DNA of 64,000 nt, taken from CAVZBT01 sp963773605. Its GTDB lineage: Bacteria > Acidobacteriota > UBA6911. Under the pieces are notes generated by a model. It did not search any database. It saw only the letters and a list, made by a program, of their open reading frames with translations, and had not been told where the DNA came from. The translations under genes were made by a program, and so were the position numbers. Shown here piece by piece: positions 7,929 through 16,525 of this stretch (position 1 is its first letter; each line of letters starts with the position of its first letter). The DNA lies in assembly GCA_963773605.1 (NCBI GenBank), contig CAVZBT010000017.1, positions 1 to 64,000 of the forward strand. Reading direction: 5' to 3'.

Positions 7929-8439
7929 GGATCCGATCACCGAGGACTGGCTCCGATCTGTCGGGTTCAAGTGGCACCAGGTCGAGCGACAGCCGGAGAA
8001 ACACTGGGTGTTGTGGCTCGGCGGCTGCCTCGTGGACGAGCAGGGTCGGCGGGAGCTGTTCACCAGTTTCGAGGATATCGGCCTCGAGCTTTGCAGCGGT
8101 GCCATCGACGACAGGTGGTTCTGCTGGTTCCGTGGCGATAGCGCCCACCGATACCACCGCTTCATCCATATTCGGCACTTGAGGTTCCAGCGCGAACTCG
8201 TCGCCCTGATCGAAGCGATAACCGGCCAGGCGTGGGATCCGGCAAACAACCTGTACGGATCCATGCACACCCGGGAACAGGCCGCGCGCCTGCGCAAGGA
8301 GTCGGAACGGCTCGACCTGAGATGGCGGCACGAGAGTCCTCCACACGTCAAATGGAGCGAGCAGGAAAAGGACGACTCCCGCGGCCGGGCGCTCCCGGAG
8401 CACATGGAGGCCGCGATCAAGAGCGGGCTGGCAAAGTAA
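7921..8439 (+). CDS. Hypothetical protein with phage-type N terminus
   Basis: 172 aa from ATG at 7921, overlapping the previous gene. The opening 'ITEDWLRSVGFKWHQ' followed by a Trp-rich stretch (HWVLWLGGCL; RWFCWFRGD) resembles short phage proteins I have seen with a 'TEEWL-x-x-VGFK' start, usually of unknown role in prophage regulation or replication regions. A middle helix (LRFQRELVALIEAITGQ) is followed by a charged C terminus. No catalytic motif seen. Confidence 0.5.
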   Translation: MDKDPITEDWLRSVGFKWHQVERQPEKHWVLWLGGCLVDEQGRRELFTSFEDIGLELCSGAIDDRWFCWFRGDSAHRYHRFIHIRHLRFQRELVALIEAITGQAWDPANNLYGSMHTREQAARLRKESERLDLRWRHESPPHVKWSEQEKDDSRGRALPEHMEAAIKSGLAK

Positions 8440-8460
8440 ACCGACGAAAGAGGGACGACA

Positions 8461-8946
8461 ATGGTCACAGAACCCGAGGCAGGTTCGAGCAGCAGAGACG
8501 CCATCAACGAGACAGTTGCGAAGCTTCTGCGGCTCGCGAACGAACATGAAGACAAGATCAACATCCATTACGGCGTATCTCTGGATGAAAGGATCCGGGA
8601 GATCATCCGCCACTACCAGAACGTTGCCGTCAACGCGCTGAGCGGTTCAAAAACGGTCCGGGACGACATGCTGTCGTATTTCCGCGCCATGGCCCTGATT
8701 TGCGAGATGACGCTCAACGCTGGGACTCATGCCGAGAAGGCGGCCCGACTCCGGGGCATGGTTGAGCTGCTCGAAAGCGGCATCGAGAAATTGCAGGCCC
8801 AGCAATTCGATCTCGCCTTCTCCTCCTGGCGCCTGCCTGACGTATTCCGCTCCGACTATCCCGTGAGGCACTACCTGGAGAGGATTCACGAGCTCGAGGC
8901 GAAGGTAAAGGAACTGACGCCAAACCAAGAGGCTCCTGGCCGGTGA
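8461..8946 (+). CDS. Hypothetical helical protein
   Basis: 161 aa from ATG at 8461 (GAAAGAGGGAC upstream). Almost entirely helical: a first bundle around residues 15-60, then a long Leu-heptad stretch (MVELLESGIEKLQAQQ) and a C-terminal coiled coil (LERIHELEAKVKEL). Not recognised. Its stop TGA overlaps the GTG start of the DUF5131 gene (GTGA), so the two are probably translated together. Confidence 0.5.
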   Translation: MVTEPEAGSSSRDAINETVAKLLRLANEHEDKINIHYGVSLDERIREIIRHYQNVAVNALSGSKTVRDDMLSYFRAMALICEMTLNAGTHAEKAARLRGMVELLESGIEKLQAQQFDLAFSSWRLPDVFRSDYPVRHYLERIHELEAKVKELTPNQEAPGR

Positions 8947-9950
8947 ATAAGACCGCAATCGAGTACCTGACGCACACCTGGTCCCCCGTGACCGGCTGCA
9001 CTCCTGTTAGCGAGGGCTGCGCTAACTGCTGGGCGCGTGCGATGCACAAGCGCAAGCTGTGGGGTGATCGGCCCTTCTCGGAAGTTACCCTGCACCCAGA
9101 CCGAATTGTCCAGCCCCTGAAGCACAAGAAGCCGGCCCGCATCGGCGTGTGCTTCATGGGGGACCTGTTTCACGATGCGGTACCGGATGAATTCATTATT
9201 AAGGTCTTCGTCATTATGGAGTCGTGCCCGCAGCACACATTTCAGATTCTGACGAAACGATCGGAACGTATGTTCCGCCTACTCAACCATTCAGGCTTCC
9301 CTGACGTAGTCAGAAAATTTGGCTACGACTGGCTCGGGCCGAGCCGTTACCAGGAGCGCGGACCGCATTGGAGAAACAACGTCCACCTCGGTACGTCCAT
9401 CTCGAACCAGGAAGACGCGGACAGGAACATCCCCTTCCTGTTCCAGACTCCAGCGGCAGTGCGGGTCGTGAGCTATGAGCCTGCGCTGGCGCCGGTTCAA
9501 CTACAACAGCCATGGGCAGACGATCCGATCATCCCGGGGTCTCGTCGTGATTCTCTGCGCGAAATCGCATCATTTGACTCAATGGGGATCAGTGGCAGAC
9601 CACGCATCGACTGGTTGATCTGCGGCGGGGAGAGTGGTCCGAAGGCCAGACAGTGCAACATCGACTGGATCCGCTCCATGGTGCAGCAGTGTAAAGCCGC
9701 AGGGGTTCCCGTCTTTGTCAAGCAGCTCGGGGCCCAGCCGGTTGGCCGCGCGCCGTTGCCGGAGCCCATTCGCAACCTGTGGCATGCCGAAGACAACCAG
9801 TATCACTACGCCGGCTTTAGCCGCAAAGGTGACAGGGTTGAACAGTGGCCCGAGGATCTGCGGGTACGGGAGTTTCCGGGAGATGCGGGTGTCAGCGGTT
9901 GTGCCACGGCGAAAGCGCGGACAACTGCCAACACGGGGAGTGCTCGCTAA
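8943..9950 (+). CDS. DUF5131 family protein (phage Gp37/Gp68-like)
   Basis: 335 aa from GTG at 8943. The start 'TWSPVTGCTPVSEGCANCWA' is the signature of the DUF5131/Gp37-Gp68 family common in phages. It places three cysteines (19, 26, 29) in a CX6CX2C motif reminiscent of the radical-SAM cluster site, followed by family blocks 'VCFMGDLFHDAVPDEFI', 'HTFQILTKRSERM', 'HLGTSISNQEDADR', 'VVSYEPAL' and 'DWLICGGESGPKAR'. These are the strand ends of a TIM-barrel-like fold. Reaction and substrate are not established. Length is normal for the family and the gene is intact. Confidence 0.8.
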   Translation: MNKTAIEYLTHTWSPVTGCTPVSEGCANCWARAMHKRKLWGDRPFSEVTLHPDRIVQPLKHKKPARIGVCFMGDLFHDAVPDEFIIKVFVIMESCPQHTFQILTKRSERMFRLLNHSGFPDVVRKFGYDWLGPSRYQERGPHWRNNVHLGTSISNQEDADRNIPFLFQTPAAVRVVSYEPALAPVQLQQPWADDPIIPGSRRDSLREIASFDSMGISGRPRIDWLICGGESGPKARQCNIDWIRSMVQQCKAAGVPVFVKQLGAQPVGRAPLPEPIRNLWHAEDNQYHYAGFSRKGDRVEQWPEDLRVREFPGDAGVSGCATAKARTTANTGSAR

Positions 9951-10194
9951 CTGGCACTCCCCCAGGATTATCCGGGGAGCAACGTGCTGTGCCTTACCAC
10001 GGTTTCGGAAGTGTGGGAATGAGACAAAGGCATTCGGCTCCTATGAGTCGGCCCCGGAGAGATGTCAGCGGGAGCGGACAAGATAATAAGCATCCTGGAA
10101 AAGATGCAGAGGTAAGAACCGCTCCGCGAGCGAGGGCGCGCTGCGCTGTTCGGACCAGGCGATTCTACAGAATGATCATGCAATAAGGGGGACC

Positions 10195-10386
10195 ATGCCA
10201 TTCCCACGCACTGAGCAGGGCTTGGCTGAGGCCGGCTACGAGTACGAGAACAGCACGAAGTGCAAGGGCTGCGGCGCGGACATCGCCTGGTTCAAAACAC
10301 CCCGCGGGAAACACATTCCCTTGAATGAGGGCACCATGGAACCCCACTGGTCGGACTGCCCGAATGCGAAGGATTTCAGGAGATGA
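10195..10386 (+). CDS. Small zinc-binding protein
   Basis: 63 aa from ATG at 10195 (AAGGGGGAC upstream). Contains 'CKGCGADIAWFKTPRGK' and later 'HWSDCPNAKDFR', giving Cys-x2-Cys plus His/Cys ligands typical of a compact zinc knuckle found in many phage and actinophage genomes. It ends with TGA overlapping ATG of the ATPase gene (ATGATGA), so it is probably co-translated with it. The 244 bp before this gene hold no convincing gene. Confidence 0.55.
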   Translation: MPFPRTEQGLAEAGYEYENSTKCKGCGADIAWFKTPRGKHIPLNEGTMEPHWSDCPNAKDFRR

Positions 10387-12205
10387 TGACAGACGTCGTG
10401 AAATTCCCAAATGCGGGTGAGCTGAAAATTTCGCGGAATCTCTCTCTGCCACTCGAGACCGTAACTCAGACGATCGGAGTACTCGCGAAGCGGCGTGCCG
10501 GAAAAAGCTACCTCGCGCGCCGGCTCGCCGAACAGCTATTCCGGGCCGGCCAGCAGATCGTCATTGTCGACCCAAAGGGCGACCAATGGGGAATCAGATC
10601 CGCTGCAGACGGCAAGTCGCCGGGCCTGCCCATTGTCATCGTGGGCGGTGAACACGGCGACATCCCGCGCCTGGAAGTGTCGAGCGGTGAAGTCGTTGCG
10701 AAACTCGTCGTCGAGGAGCGAGTCAGCATTCTCCTCGACCTGTCGTTCTTCCGGAAGCACGAGGTGGCAACGTTCATGACCGCGTTCCTGGAGAGCCTCT
10801 ATCGGCTCAAGGCGCGCGAGTCGTTTCGGACTCCGATGATGCTGCTCATCGATGAGGCGGACGCGATCGCGCCGCAGAAGCCGCAGAAGGGCGAGGAGCG
10901 CATGCTGGGGGCGGCCGAAGATATCGTCCGCCGCGGGGGCCAGCGCGGAATCGGTTGCTGCCTTGTGACGCAGCGGTCGGCCGTCCTCAACAAGAACGTC
11001 CTTACCCAGGTGCAAATCCTGATCGCGCTGCGCACCATAGCGCCCCAGGACCTGGCGGCCCTGAACGCCTGGGTCGACGTGCACGGGACTCCGGAGCAGC
11101 AGAAGACCCTCATGGAGTCACTGCCGGCGCTTCCGACGGGGGACGCCTGGTTTTGGTCCCCGGGCTGGCCGGACGCCGAGGGAATTTTCAAGCGCGTCCA
11201 TGTCCTGCCGATCGAGACTTTCGACAGCGGGGCAACCCCGAAACCTGGAGAGAAACCGGTCGAGCCGAAGCACCTGGCAGACGTCGACCTCGAGGCGCTG
11301 GGCCGGCAGATGGCAGCCACGATCGAGAAAGCGAAGGCCGAGGATCCGCGCGAACTGCGGAAGCGCATCGCGGCGCTCGAGCGGGAGCTGGTCGAAGCGA
11401 AGAAAACGCCGGCGCCGGCGGCCGCGGCGCGCGTCGAAGTCCCCGTTCTCACGGCAGAGCAGGTCCGGCGACTGGATGGGCTGCTCGAGGTAGCACACCA
11501 GCTGCAGCGCGGCCAGGAGGACGTACTTCGGATCGTCCAGCCGGAAGTGGTGGTCATGCAGCAGCTGGTCGATGCGGTTACGACCCTGAAGAACGCGGTG
11601 GCTCCAAAAACCGCATCACAACCTCCAATTTCGCGCCGGGTACCTCGCGGTGGGGCGGCGGGCTCGGAACCCGCTGGAGCGTTCGATTCGCGCTCCCGGC
11701 GCGATCGGATAAAGCCAGTACGTCAGCGCAAGCCCGACGAAGGTCGGCACCGGAGGCCTCCGGCGGATGCTGATCGCCCTCGCCCAGCGGCCGCAGGGGC
11801 TCACTGCAAGGCAGCTCGGGGTGCGCGCCGGGTTGAGTTCAAAGGGGGAACCTTCAGACGTATTTGGGGGAGCTCGCGTCGGCCGGCTGGACTCGAGGGC
11901 GATAAAAACCATCTCGTCATCACGGAAGAGGGCCGGAAGGCGCTCGGCGGTTCGAGATCCGCTGCCGAGTGGTCAGGCGAGTTACTTGACTACTGGCTCA
12001 CGCAACTCGGCGACAGTGGCGCTGCGCGGATGCTTCTGGTTCTGCCGACAGCCTACCCGGTGTCGATGCCCAAGCATGATTGGCCCGCGGCGGAATTGAC
12101 CGGCAACGCGGCACATTCACGACGTACCTGGGCCGGTTGCGCGCACTCCAGTTGGTCGATGGAACAGCAGATCAGCTGCGCGCCAGTGACGAGTTGTTCG
12201 AGTGA
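10383..12205 (+). CDS. HerA/FtsK-like ATPase with winged-helix C terminus (frameshifted)
   Basis: ATG at 10383 or 10386. Residues 1-300 form a P-loop ATPase: Walker A 'AKRRAGKSYLARRL', 'VIVDPKGDQWG', Walker B 'MMLLIDEADAIAPQ', then an arginine-finger-like 'RGGQRGIGCCLVTQRS', as in HerA-type DNA-pumping ATPases (DUF87-like). After a coiled coil and Pro/Arg linker (about 11,650) the frame breaks several times. In other frames two winged-helix units can be read: 'MLIALAQRPQGLTARQLG' and later 'TYLGRLRALQLVDGTADQ' ending at TGA 12203-12205. The long open frame that runs on to 12,662 is a frameshift artefact, not a fusion. Likely role: DNA translocation or processing of the element. Confidence 0.65.
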
Positions 12206-12215
12206 GGATGAGGGT

Positions 12216-12662
12216 ATGAGCGAACCGAACGCCCAGGGCAGCATGGAACCGGTGATGACCGATATCGAACTCGAAATCGTGCTCCACACGCTCGGGCTTA
12301 CCGACCCGAAAACCAAGGAGCCGTACCGCAATCACTTTGTCTCGGGTGACGGTAACTCGGACATGACGATACTGGCGAGTCTATGCCAGAAAGGGTTCAT
12401 GGTGGAGACGCGTGCTCCTGGGTTCCTGGAGCCGGGAGATCGGCTCTTTCTCGTTACGGACGCGGGGATCTTTTACGCCCAGAAACACCGGCCCAAACCA
12501 CGCAGGTTGACGAGAGATCAGAAGCGCTACGGACGTTTCCTCGAGCTCTCGGACTGCCATCCGGACTTGACCTTTCGGGAGTTTCTAACCGATCCGCAGT
12601 TTGCGAAGTATAGGATCCGCAGTTCGCGGAGCATGGACGGTAGCGGAGAGGTAGGGTTATGA
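12216..12662 (+). CDS. Hypothetical protein
   Basis: 148 aa from ATG at 12216 with GAGGATGAGGG upstream. Probably beta-rich with a winged-helix-like pattern: 'DIELEIVLHTLGL', 'ILASLCQKGFMVETR', then 'RLFLVTDAGIFYAQKH' where a strand pair would form the wing. That resembles the repeats at the end of the preceding ATPase, so it could be a single-unit DNA-binding relative. This is inference. Its TGA overlaps the ATG of the Xis-like gene (ATGA). Confidence 0.45.
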   Translation: MSEPNAQGSMEPVMTDIELEIVLHTLGLTDPKTKEPYRNHFVSGDGNSDMTILASLCQKGFMVETRAPGFLEPGDRLFLVTDAGIFYAQKHRPKPRRLTRDQKRYGRFLELSDCHPDLTFREFLTDPQFAKYRIRSSRSMDGSGEVGL

Positions 12663-12901
12663 AGCGACAGCAACAGCCTGACGAATATCTCAAATTGACC
12701 GAAATCTCCCGGCGGTCGAGCCTCTCGGTCCGGACCATCAAAAAGCATTTGAACGAAATCCCCCACTGTCAGCCGACGCGCTCTTATCTTATAAAATGGT
12801 CTGATTTCGAGGCTTGGCTGCAGCGGTCGCGGCGGGACGCACTCAGCGATCCCTACGTCCGACGAATCGTTGAGCGCATGGCAGAGGCGGGGGTGGCCTG
12901 A
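12659..12901 (+). CDS. xis: Excisionase-like MerR-type HTH protein
   Basis: 80 aa from ATG at 12659 (ATGA overlap with the gene before). The pattern 'YLKLTEISRRSSLSVRTIKKHL', then 'SYLIKWSDFEAWLQR', is the helix-turn-helix plus wing of the excisionase/MerR-like family (PF12728-type). Its stop overlaps the ATG of the integrase gene, the standard xis-int arrangement. It probably binds near the attachment site and controls the direction of recombination, perhaps also int expression. Confidence 0.65.
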   Translation: MKRQQQPDEYLKLTEISRRSSLSVRTIKKHLNEIPHCQPTRSYLIKWSDFEAWLQRSRRDALSDPYVRRIVERMAEAGVA

Positions 12902-14169
12902 TGGGCGTTACGGCGCGAGAACATCCGAAGAGATCTGGCCGCTGGGTCGTCTTTGTCTCGAAAGGGAAATTTCGCTATAACCAGGTCATACCCGAAGGCA
13001 AGGAACGGGCCCTGGATGTCGCCCAAAAGACCGATGTAATCCTGGATACGCTGGGCGTGCGCGCCGCGCTCAACCTGCTGCGCGGTCACGACGAGACACA
13101 GCTGCATACCCCTACTCTCAAAGAGTATGCGCAGAAGTGGGAACGGAGCCTGGATAAGCGGGACCTGAAGCGCAGCACCAAGGTCATGTATCGCTCGACG
13201 CTCGCCAATCACGTCGTCCCGGATCTCGGGAAACACCTCATCACCGATATCGACTACCCGGTGCTGAAGGACTTCTTCGAAAGCAAGGTCACGTCGACGT
13301 ATTCCACCGGGCGCTTCCGGCGCAAAGCCAACGCAAAGGCCTACAAAGACAAGCCGCCTGAGGCCAGGGAATATTCCCGGGACACGGTGCGGATCATGGC
13401 CATGACACTCCGGGCCTTGCTGAGCGAGGCGGTCAGGGACAAATACCTGGTGACCAATCCCGTTCAGGGCCTGGCCTCCTATTACCGGCGCCGTAAAAGG
13501 GACAGGTCGGTCAAGCGCAGCCAGGTTTACTCCCTGGACGAGCTCTATGTGGTCGAGGATACCTTGCGCGGCCGACGCGAGACCTTTGGTGAGGATTACG
13601 AGTTCTCCCTGCTGATGAGCCGGACGGGCATGCGGATCGGCGAGGCCATGGGCCTACAGCCCGGGGATCTCGACATGGTGGAGAAGACCATCCTGATTGA
13701 GCGCAACATCCCGGCCGGTACCGGCGAGCTCGAGGAATCCACCAAATCTCACAGCGGAGAGCGCACGGTCGACATGGGCGAAGATCTCCACCAGGCGTTG
13801 AAGGAGATGTTGGCGCGCCGGCGCCAGGCCAGTTTGGCCTCGGGAAGGCCGAAGCGTTCGGAGTGGCTGTTCAGTTCGCCAGAAGGCGGTCCGTACGACT
13901 ACGGCAGGTTCTATGAGCGGTGGAATCGCGCCCAGGCGCTGGCCAAGGTTCGCCAGCGCAGCCCGCACAGCTTGAGGCACACCTACGCGAGCCAGCAGCT
14001 CGAGGCGGGCGTCAACATCGCGGACGTGGCGCGGCAGCTTGGACATGCGAACCCGGCTATTACGCTCGGCATCTACGTACATTTCATCCCGAAGAAGGCT
14101 GGCCATATCCATAACGCGCTGGACCGATCCGGAGCGAAGGACACTCCCAAGAGGGAGCGCAAGTCCTAG
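12901..14169 (+). CDS. int: Tyrosine recombinase, integrase of element A
   Basis: 422 aa from ATG at 12901, overlapping the Xis-like stop. N-terminal arm-binding and SAM-like core-binding domain (residues about 70-190: 'LKEYAQKWERSL', 'STKVMYRSTLANHVVPDLG'), then the catalytic domain with the complete active site: Arg245 (TGMRIGEAMGL), Lys282, His356 and Arg359 (HSLRHTYAS), His382 (LGHANPAI) and Tyr392 (IYVHF). It ends 105 bp before the 52-bp tRNA-Lys repeat at 14275, where it is expected to act. A pair of 11-bp-spaced direct repeats between gene and att site could be its arm sites. Intact. Confidence 0.9.
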   Translation: MGVTAREHPKRSGRWVVFVSKGKFRYNQVIPEGKERALDVAQKTDVILDTLGVRAALNLLRGHDETQLHTPTLKEYAQKWERSLDKRDLKRSTKVMYRSTLANHVVPDLGKHLITDIDYPVLKDFFESKVTSTYSTGRFRRKANAKAYKDKPPEAREYSRDTVRIMAMTLRALLSEAVRDKYLVTNPVQGLASYYRRRKRDRSVKRSQVYSLDELYVVEDTLRGRRETFGEDYEFSLLMSRTGMRIGEAMGLQPGDLDMVEKTILIERNIPAGTGELEESTKSHSGERTVDMGEDLHQALKEMLARRRQASLASGRPKRSEWLFSSPEGGPYDYGRFYERWNRAQALAKVRQRSPHSLRHTYASQQLEAGVNIADVARQLGHANPAITLGIYVHFIPKKAGHIHNALDRSGAKDTPKRERKS

Positions 14170-14199
14170 AGGGAAGAATTCCCCGATTTTGGGGGAGCT

Positions 14200-14217
14200 T
14201 GCATCAAACGTGCATCA
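14200..14217 (+). repeat. Direct repeat pair TGCATCA, 11-bp period (possible integrase arm sites)
   Basis: TGCATCA at 14200-14206 and again at 14211-14217, a spacing of 11 bp (about one helical turn), between the element A integrase stop and the att core. Short repeats of this kind beside att are often integrase arm-binding sites; no experimental support. Confidence 0.4.
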
Positions 14218-14274
14218 CGGGGTTGATTTAGCTGGAACTTTGAAATTGTGGACAGACTGGAAGTCTTTTGTTTT

Positions 14275-14326
14275 GTTTGGTGAGCCGTGAAGGAATCGAA
14301 CCTTCAACCTACTGATTAAGAGTCAG
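14275..14326 (+). repeat. att site at the element A/B junction (52-bp tRNA-Lys 3' copy)
   Basis: 52 bp identical to 22377-22428: the T-arm, variable loop, anticodon arm and encoded CCA of tRNA-Lys(CUU), read on the minus strand. To the right of 14326 the sequence diverges and does not rebuild a 5' tRNA half with a matching acceptor stem. It is therefore a recombination core, not a second functional tRNA. Confidence 0.9.
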
Positions 14327-14452
14327 CTCCGCCCGCTCTTCCGGGCTACGCCGCAGTTCCCCGAACACACATAGATACCCTTATATTTCAACATTTGCGG
14401 ATTATCGTTGTTCCCCCTCTTACTCCGTGTTACGCTCGTTTTCGCTCGTAGC

Positions 14453-14471
14453 TGCTTACTATGTGCTTACT
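14453..14471 (+). repeat. Direct repeat pair TGCTTACT, 11-bp period (possible arm sites of element B)
   Basis: TGCTTACT at 14453-14460 and 14464-14471, again with an 11-bp period, between the att core and the element B integrase. Mirrors the TGCATCA pair on the other side of the core. The rest of 14327-14552 is AT-richer than its surroundings and holds a tRNA-anticodon-arm-like palindrome at 14490-14505 but no gene. Confidence 0.4.
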
Positions 14472-14552
14472 GGCGCCAAATCAGAACCGACTGATTAGCA
14501 GTCAGTACACGGGCACATATCAAATTTCCTAACGGGGGAAAGGCGGCGCGCG

Positions 14553-15743
14553 GTGAAAACCAAGCTCACCAAGAAGGTAGTCGAGGAAACCGAACCGGCA
14601 GGCGCGGACCTGTTCGTATGGGACACGGAGATGCCCGGTTTCGGCGTGAAGGTCACACCAAAAGGCAAACGGATTTATGTCTGTCAGTACCGCGTCATGG
14701 GGCGGACCCGGCGGGTTACTCTCGGGCGACACGGAAAGGCGGTCACGATTGAGAAGGCCAGGGGGAAGGCGAAGGAGTACCTGGGCCAGGCGGCGCTCGG
14801 GGAAGATCCGGCAGCGGAAAAGCTCGACGCGCGACACGGGCCGACTGTGGCCGACCTGGCCGACCGCTACCTTGCGGAACACGCCGCGGAGAAGAAGAAG
14901 GCGAGCAGCCTGCGCGAGGACACGCGCCTTATCAATGCGATCGTGAAACCCAAGCTCGGCAGTGAAAAGGCGCTCGCCGTGGAACGCAAGAAGATCTCGG
15001 ACTTGCACCACGAACTGCGCGAAACGCCGTATCAGGCGAACCGCGTCCTGGCGCTCCTGAAAAAAGTGTTCAACCTGGCCGAGAGGTGGGGTCTGCGGCC
15101 GGACGGCTCCAACCCCTGTCGGCACGTCGAGAAATTCCCCGAGCAGAAGCGGCGCCGGTTCCTGAGCGCGGACGAGCTCGGCCGGCTCGGGGCCGCCCTG
15201 AGCGATGCGGAACGGGACAACACCGAAGATCCAATGGCAATCGCCGCGATCCGGCTGCTCATCTTCACGGGCGCCCGGCTCTCGGAGATCCTGACACTCA
15301 CATGGAAAATGGTGAACGTCGGAATTGGCGCGCTGGTTCTGCCGGACTCGAAAACTGGGTTCAAGACCATCCAGCTGACGGCGCCGGCGCGGGCCGTCCT
15401 CGAAGCCCTGCCCGTAATTGAGGGCAACCCGTATGTTCTACCCGGCCGGCGCCGCGGCTCTCACCTTGTCGGCATTCAACACATCTGGGAGCGCATCGCG
15501 GCCGCGGCGAAGCTCGAGGACCTGCGGCTGCACGACCTCAGACACTCCTATGCCAGCATCGGCGCTGCGGCCGGGCTGGGGCTGCCAGTGATCGGCGCCC
15601 TGCTCGGGCATACAGAGGCCAGCACCACATGGCGGTACGCGCACTTGGCCGCGGATCCGCTCAAGGCGGCCGCGGAAGTGATTTCCGGCAAGATCGAAGA
15701 GGCGATGAAAGCAGAGCCCAAGAAATTACACGTTGTGAAGTAG
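14553..15743 (+). CDS. int: P4-type tyrosine recombinase, integrase of element B
   Basis: 396 aa from GTG at 14553. Residues 1-90 are the DUF4102-type arm-binding domain of P4/CP4 integrases ('LFVWDTEMPGFGVKVTPKG', 'RRVTLGRHG'). A core-binding domain follows (about 98-180), then the catalytic domain with all active-site residues: Arg242 (TGARLSEIL), Lys267, His327 and Arg330 (LHDLRHSYAS), His353 (LGHTEASTTW) and Tyr362. P4-type integrases usually insert into tRNA 3' ends and sit next to them, but here the enzyme is at the opposite end of the element from the intact tRNA, beside the inner att copy. Confidence 0.9.
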   Translation: MKTKLTKKVVEETEPAGADLFVWDTEMPGFGVKVTPKGKRIYVCQYRVMGRTRRVTLGRHGKAVTIEKARGKAKEYLGQAALGEDPAAEKLDARHGPTVADLADRYLAEHAAEKKKASSLREDTRLINAIVKPKLGSEKALAVERKKISDLHHELRETPYQANRVLALLKKVFNLAERWGLRPDGSNPCRHVEKFPEQKRRRFLSADELGRLGAALSDAERDNTEDPMAIAAIRLLIFTGARLSEILTLTWKMVNVGIGALVLPDSKTGFKTIQLTAPARAVLEALPVIEGNPYVLPGRRRGSHLVGIQHIWERIAAAAKLEDLRLHDLRHSYASIGAAAGLGLPVIGALLGHTEASTTWRYAHLAADPLKAAAEVISGKIEEAMKAEPKKLHVVK

Positions 15744-15839
15744 AATGGGAACTGCCGGCCTACCCTTCGCGAGGGGAACGGCGCGACCGTGGCGCCTGGC
15801 CGGCAAACCGACAACGGAGTTTTCCTTACGGGGGAGACC

Positions 15840-16436
15840 GTGAGTAATAAACCGCCCGAAAAGCGCCCACAGTTTGATCCCGTGAAGTACCTGGAGGTAC
15901 TAGACAATTTAGAGAAGCTCGCTTCTGAAGCCGGCGGGGCGATATCTGCCGGTTTTGTGATGTTTGATGACGAGGAGGATTTGGCAGGGTACAACCTTCC
16001 GTTCGACGTCGACACCTTCTTTGCTCGCGAAATGGAGCCTCTGAGATACGCGCATGAACACGGAGAACCCGTTGCGCTCTACGAAGCGCTCGCCCTGTGC
16101 GTAGCTTGGAAGCGCCCACTTCCCGATTGGCTCGCACCAAGCATACTCGAGTATACGGAAAAAGCAGTCAGGCGTGGGCGAGGAAGAGGGAACCGGCCAT
16201 GGGGGATCCGGCTGAAGAATCTGCAGATCGACCGCAGGCGTTTCTGGGCCGTTGCTGAAGCACGAAAAAACAAACTGACATGGGAGGAGTCCTATAAACG
16301 CGTCCAGGAGGAACTGGCCGCCACCGATCCCGTAGTAACCACCGAGGCAATAAAACAGTCATACATCAGGCATCTCCGCAGACTGCGAAGTAATCCCCCA
16401 CTGAAGCCCCTCTATCTAAAAAGCACTGGCGACTGA
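15840..16436 (+). CDS. Hypothetical protein of element B
   Basis: 198 aa from GTG at 15840, chosen because GGGGGAG lies a few bases upstream; the frame stays open further upstream but without a start signal. The N-terminal half is acidic (FDDEEDLAGYNLPFDVDTFF), then 'VALYEALALCVAWKRPLPDWL', and the C-terminal half is very basic (KAVRRGRGRGNRPWG; IRHLRRLRS). The helical 'ALALCVAWKRPLPDWL' motif recurs in uncharacterised mobile-element proteins that I cannot name. No function assigned. Confidence 0.5.
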   Translation: MSNKPPEKRPQFDPVKYLEVLDNLEKLASEAGGAISAGFVMFDDEEDLAGYNLPFDVDTFFAREMEPLRYAHEHGEPVALYEALALCVAWKRPLPDWLAPSILEYTEKAVRRGRGRGNRPWGIRLKNLQIDRRRFWAVAEARKNKLTWEESYKRVQEELAATDPVVTTEAIKQSYIRHLRRLRSNPPLKPLYLKSTGD

Positions 16437-16525
16437 TTTATACGCGACGTTTGTCACTAGATTCGCGCATCGAATACGCCCGATAACTCTGTCTTGCGAA
16501 CTTATTCGATTGGGAGCGAGACAGT

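Larger units (their letters stand above)
1..14326. mobile_element. Integrative element A (partial; left end outside window)
   Basis: Block of tightly packed plus-strand genes with frequent ATGA/GTGA overlaps and phage- or plasmid-type products: RDF-like protein, ParB-like protein, metallopeptidase, DUF5131 protein, HerA-like ATPase, Xis-like protein and tyrosine integrase. It ends at a 52-bp copy of the tRNA-Lys 3' region (14275-14326) about 100 bp after the integrase. No capsid, terminase or tail genes are seen in this part, so it could be a plasmid-like integrative element or the replication/regulation half of a prophage. The left attachment site is not in the window. Confidence 0.75.

Noticed and set aside
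10062..10115. 17-aa ORF with a GGAG site upstream of 10195
   Set aside because: Too short to support without conservation data.
10383..12662. 759-aa fusion of an ATPase and a C-terminal domain
   Set aside because: The long frame joins two genes through indels. The ATPase's own winged-helix end is readable in another frame to TGA 12203-12205, and a separate gene with its own ribosome site starts at 12216.
14327..14400. A second complete tRNA-Lys at the inner att
   Set aside because: The 5' half beyond the 52-bp core does not pair with the acceptor stem; only the 3' half is present.
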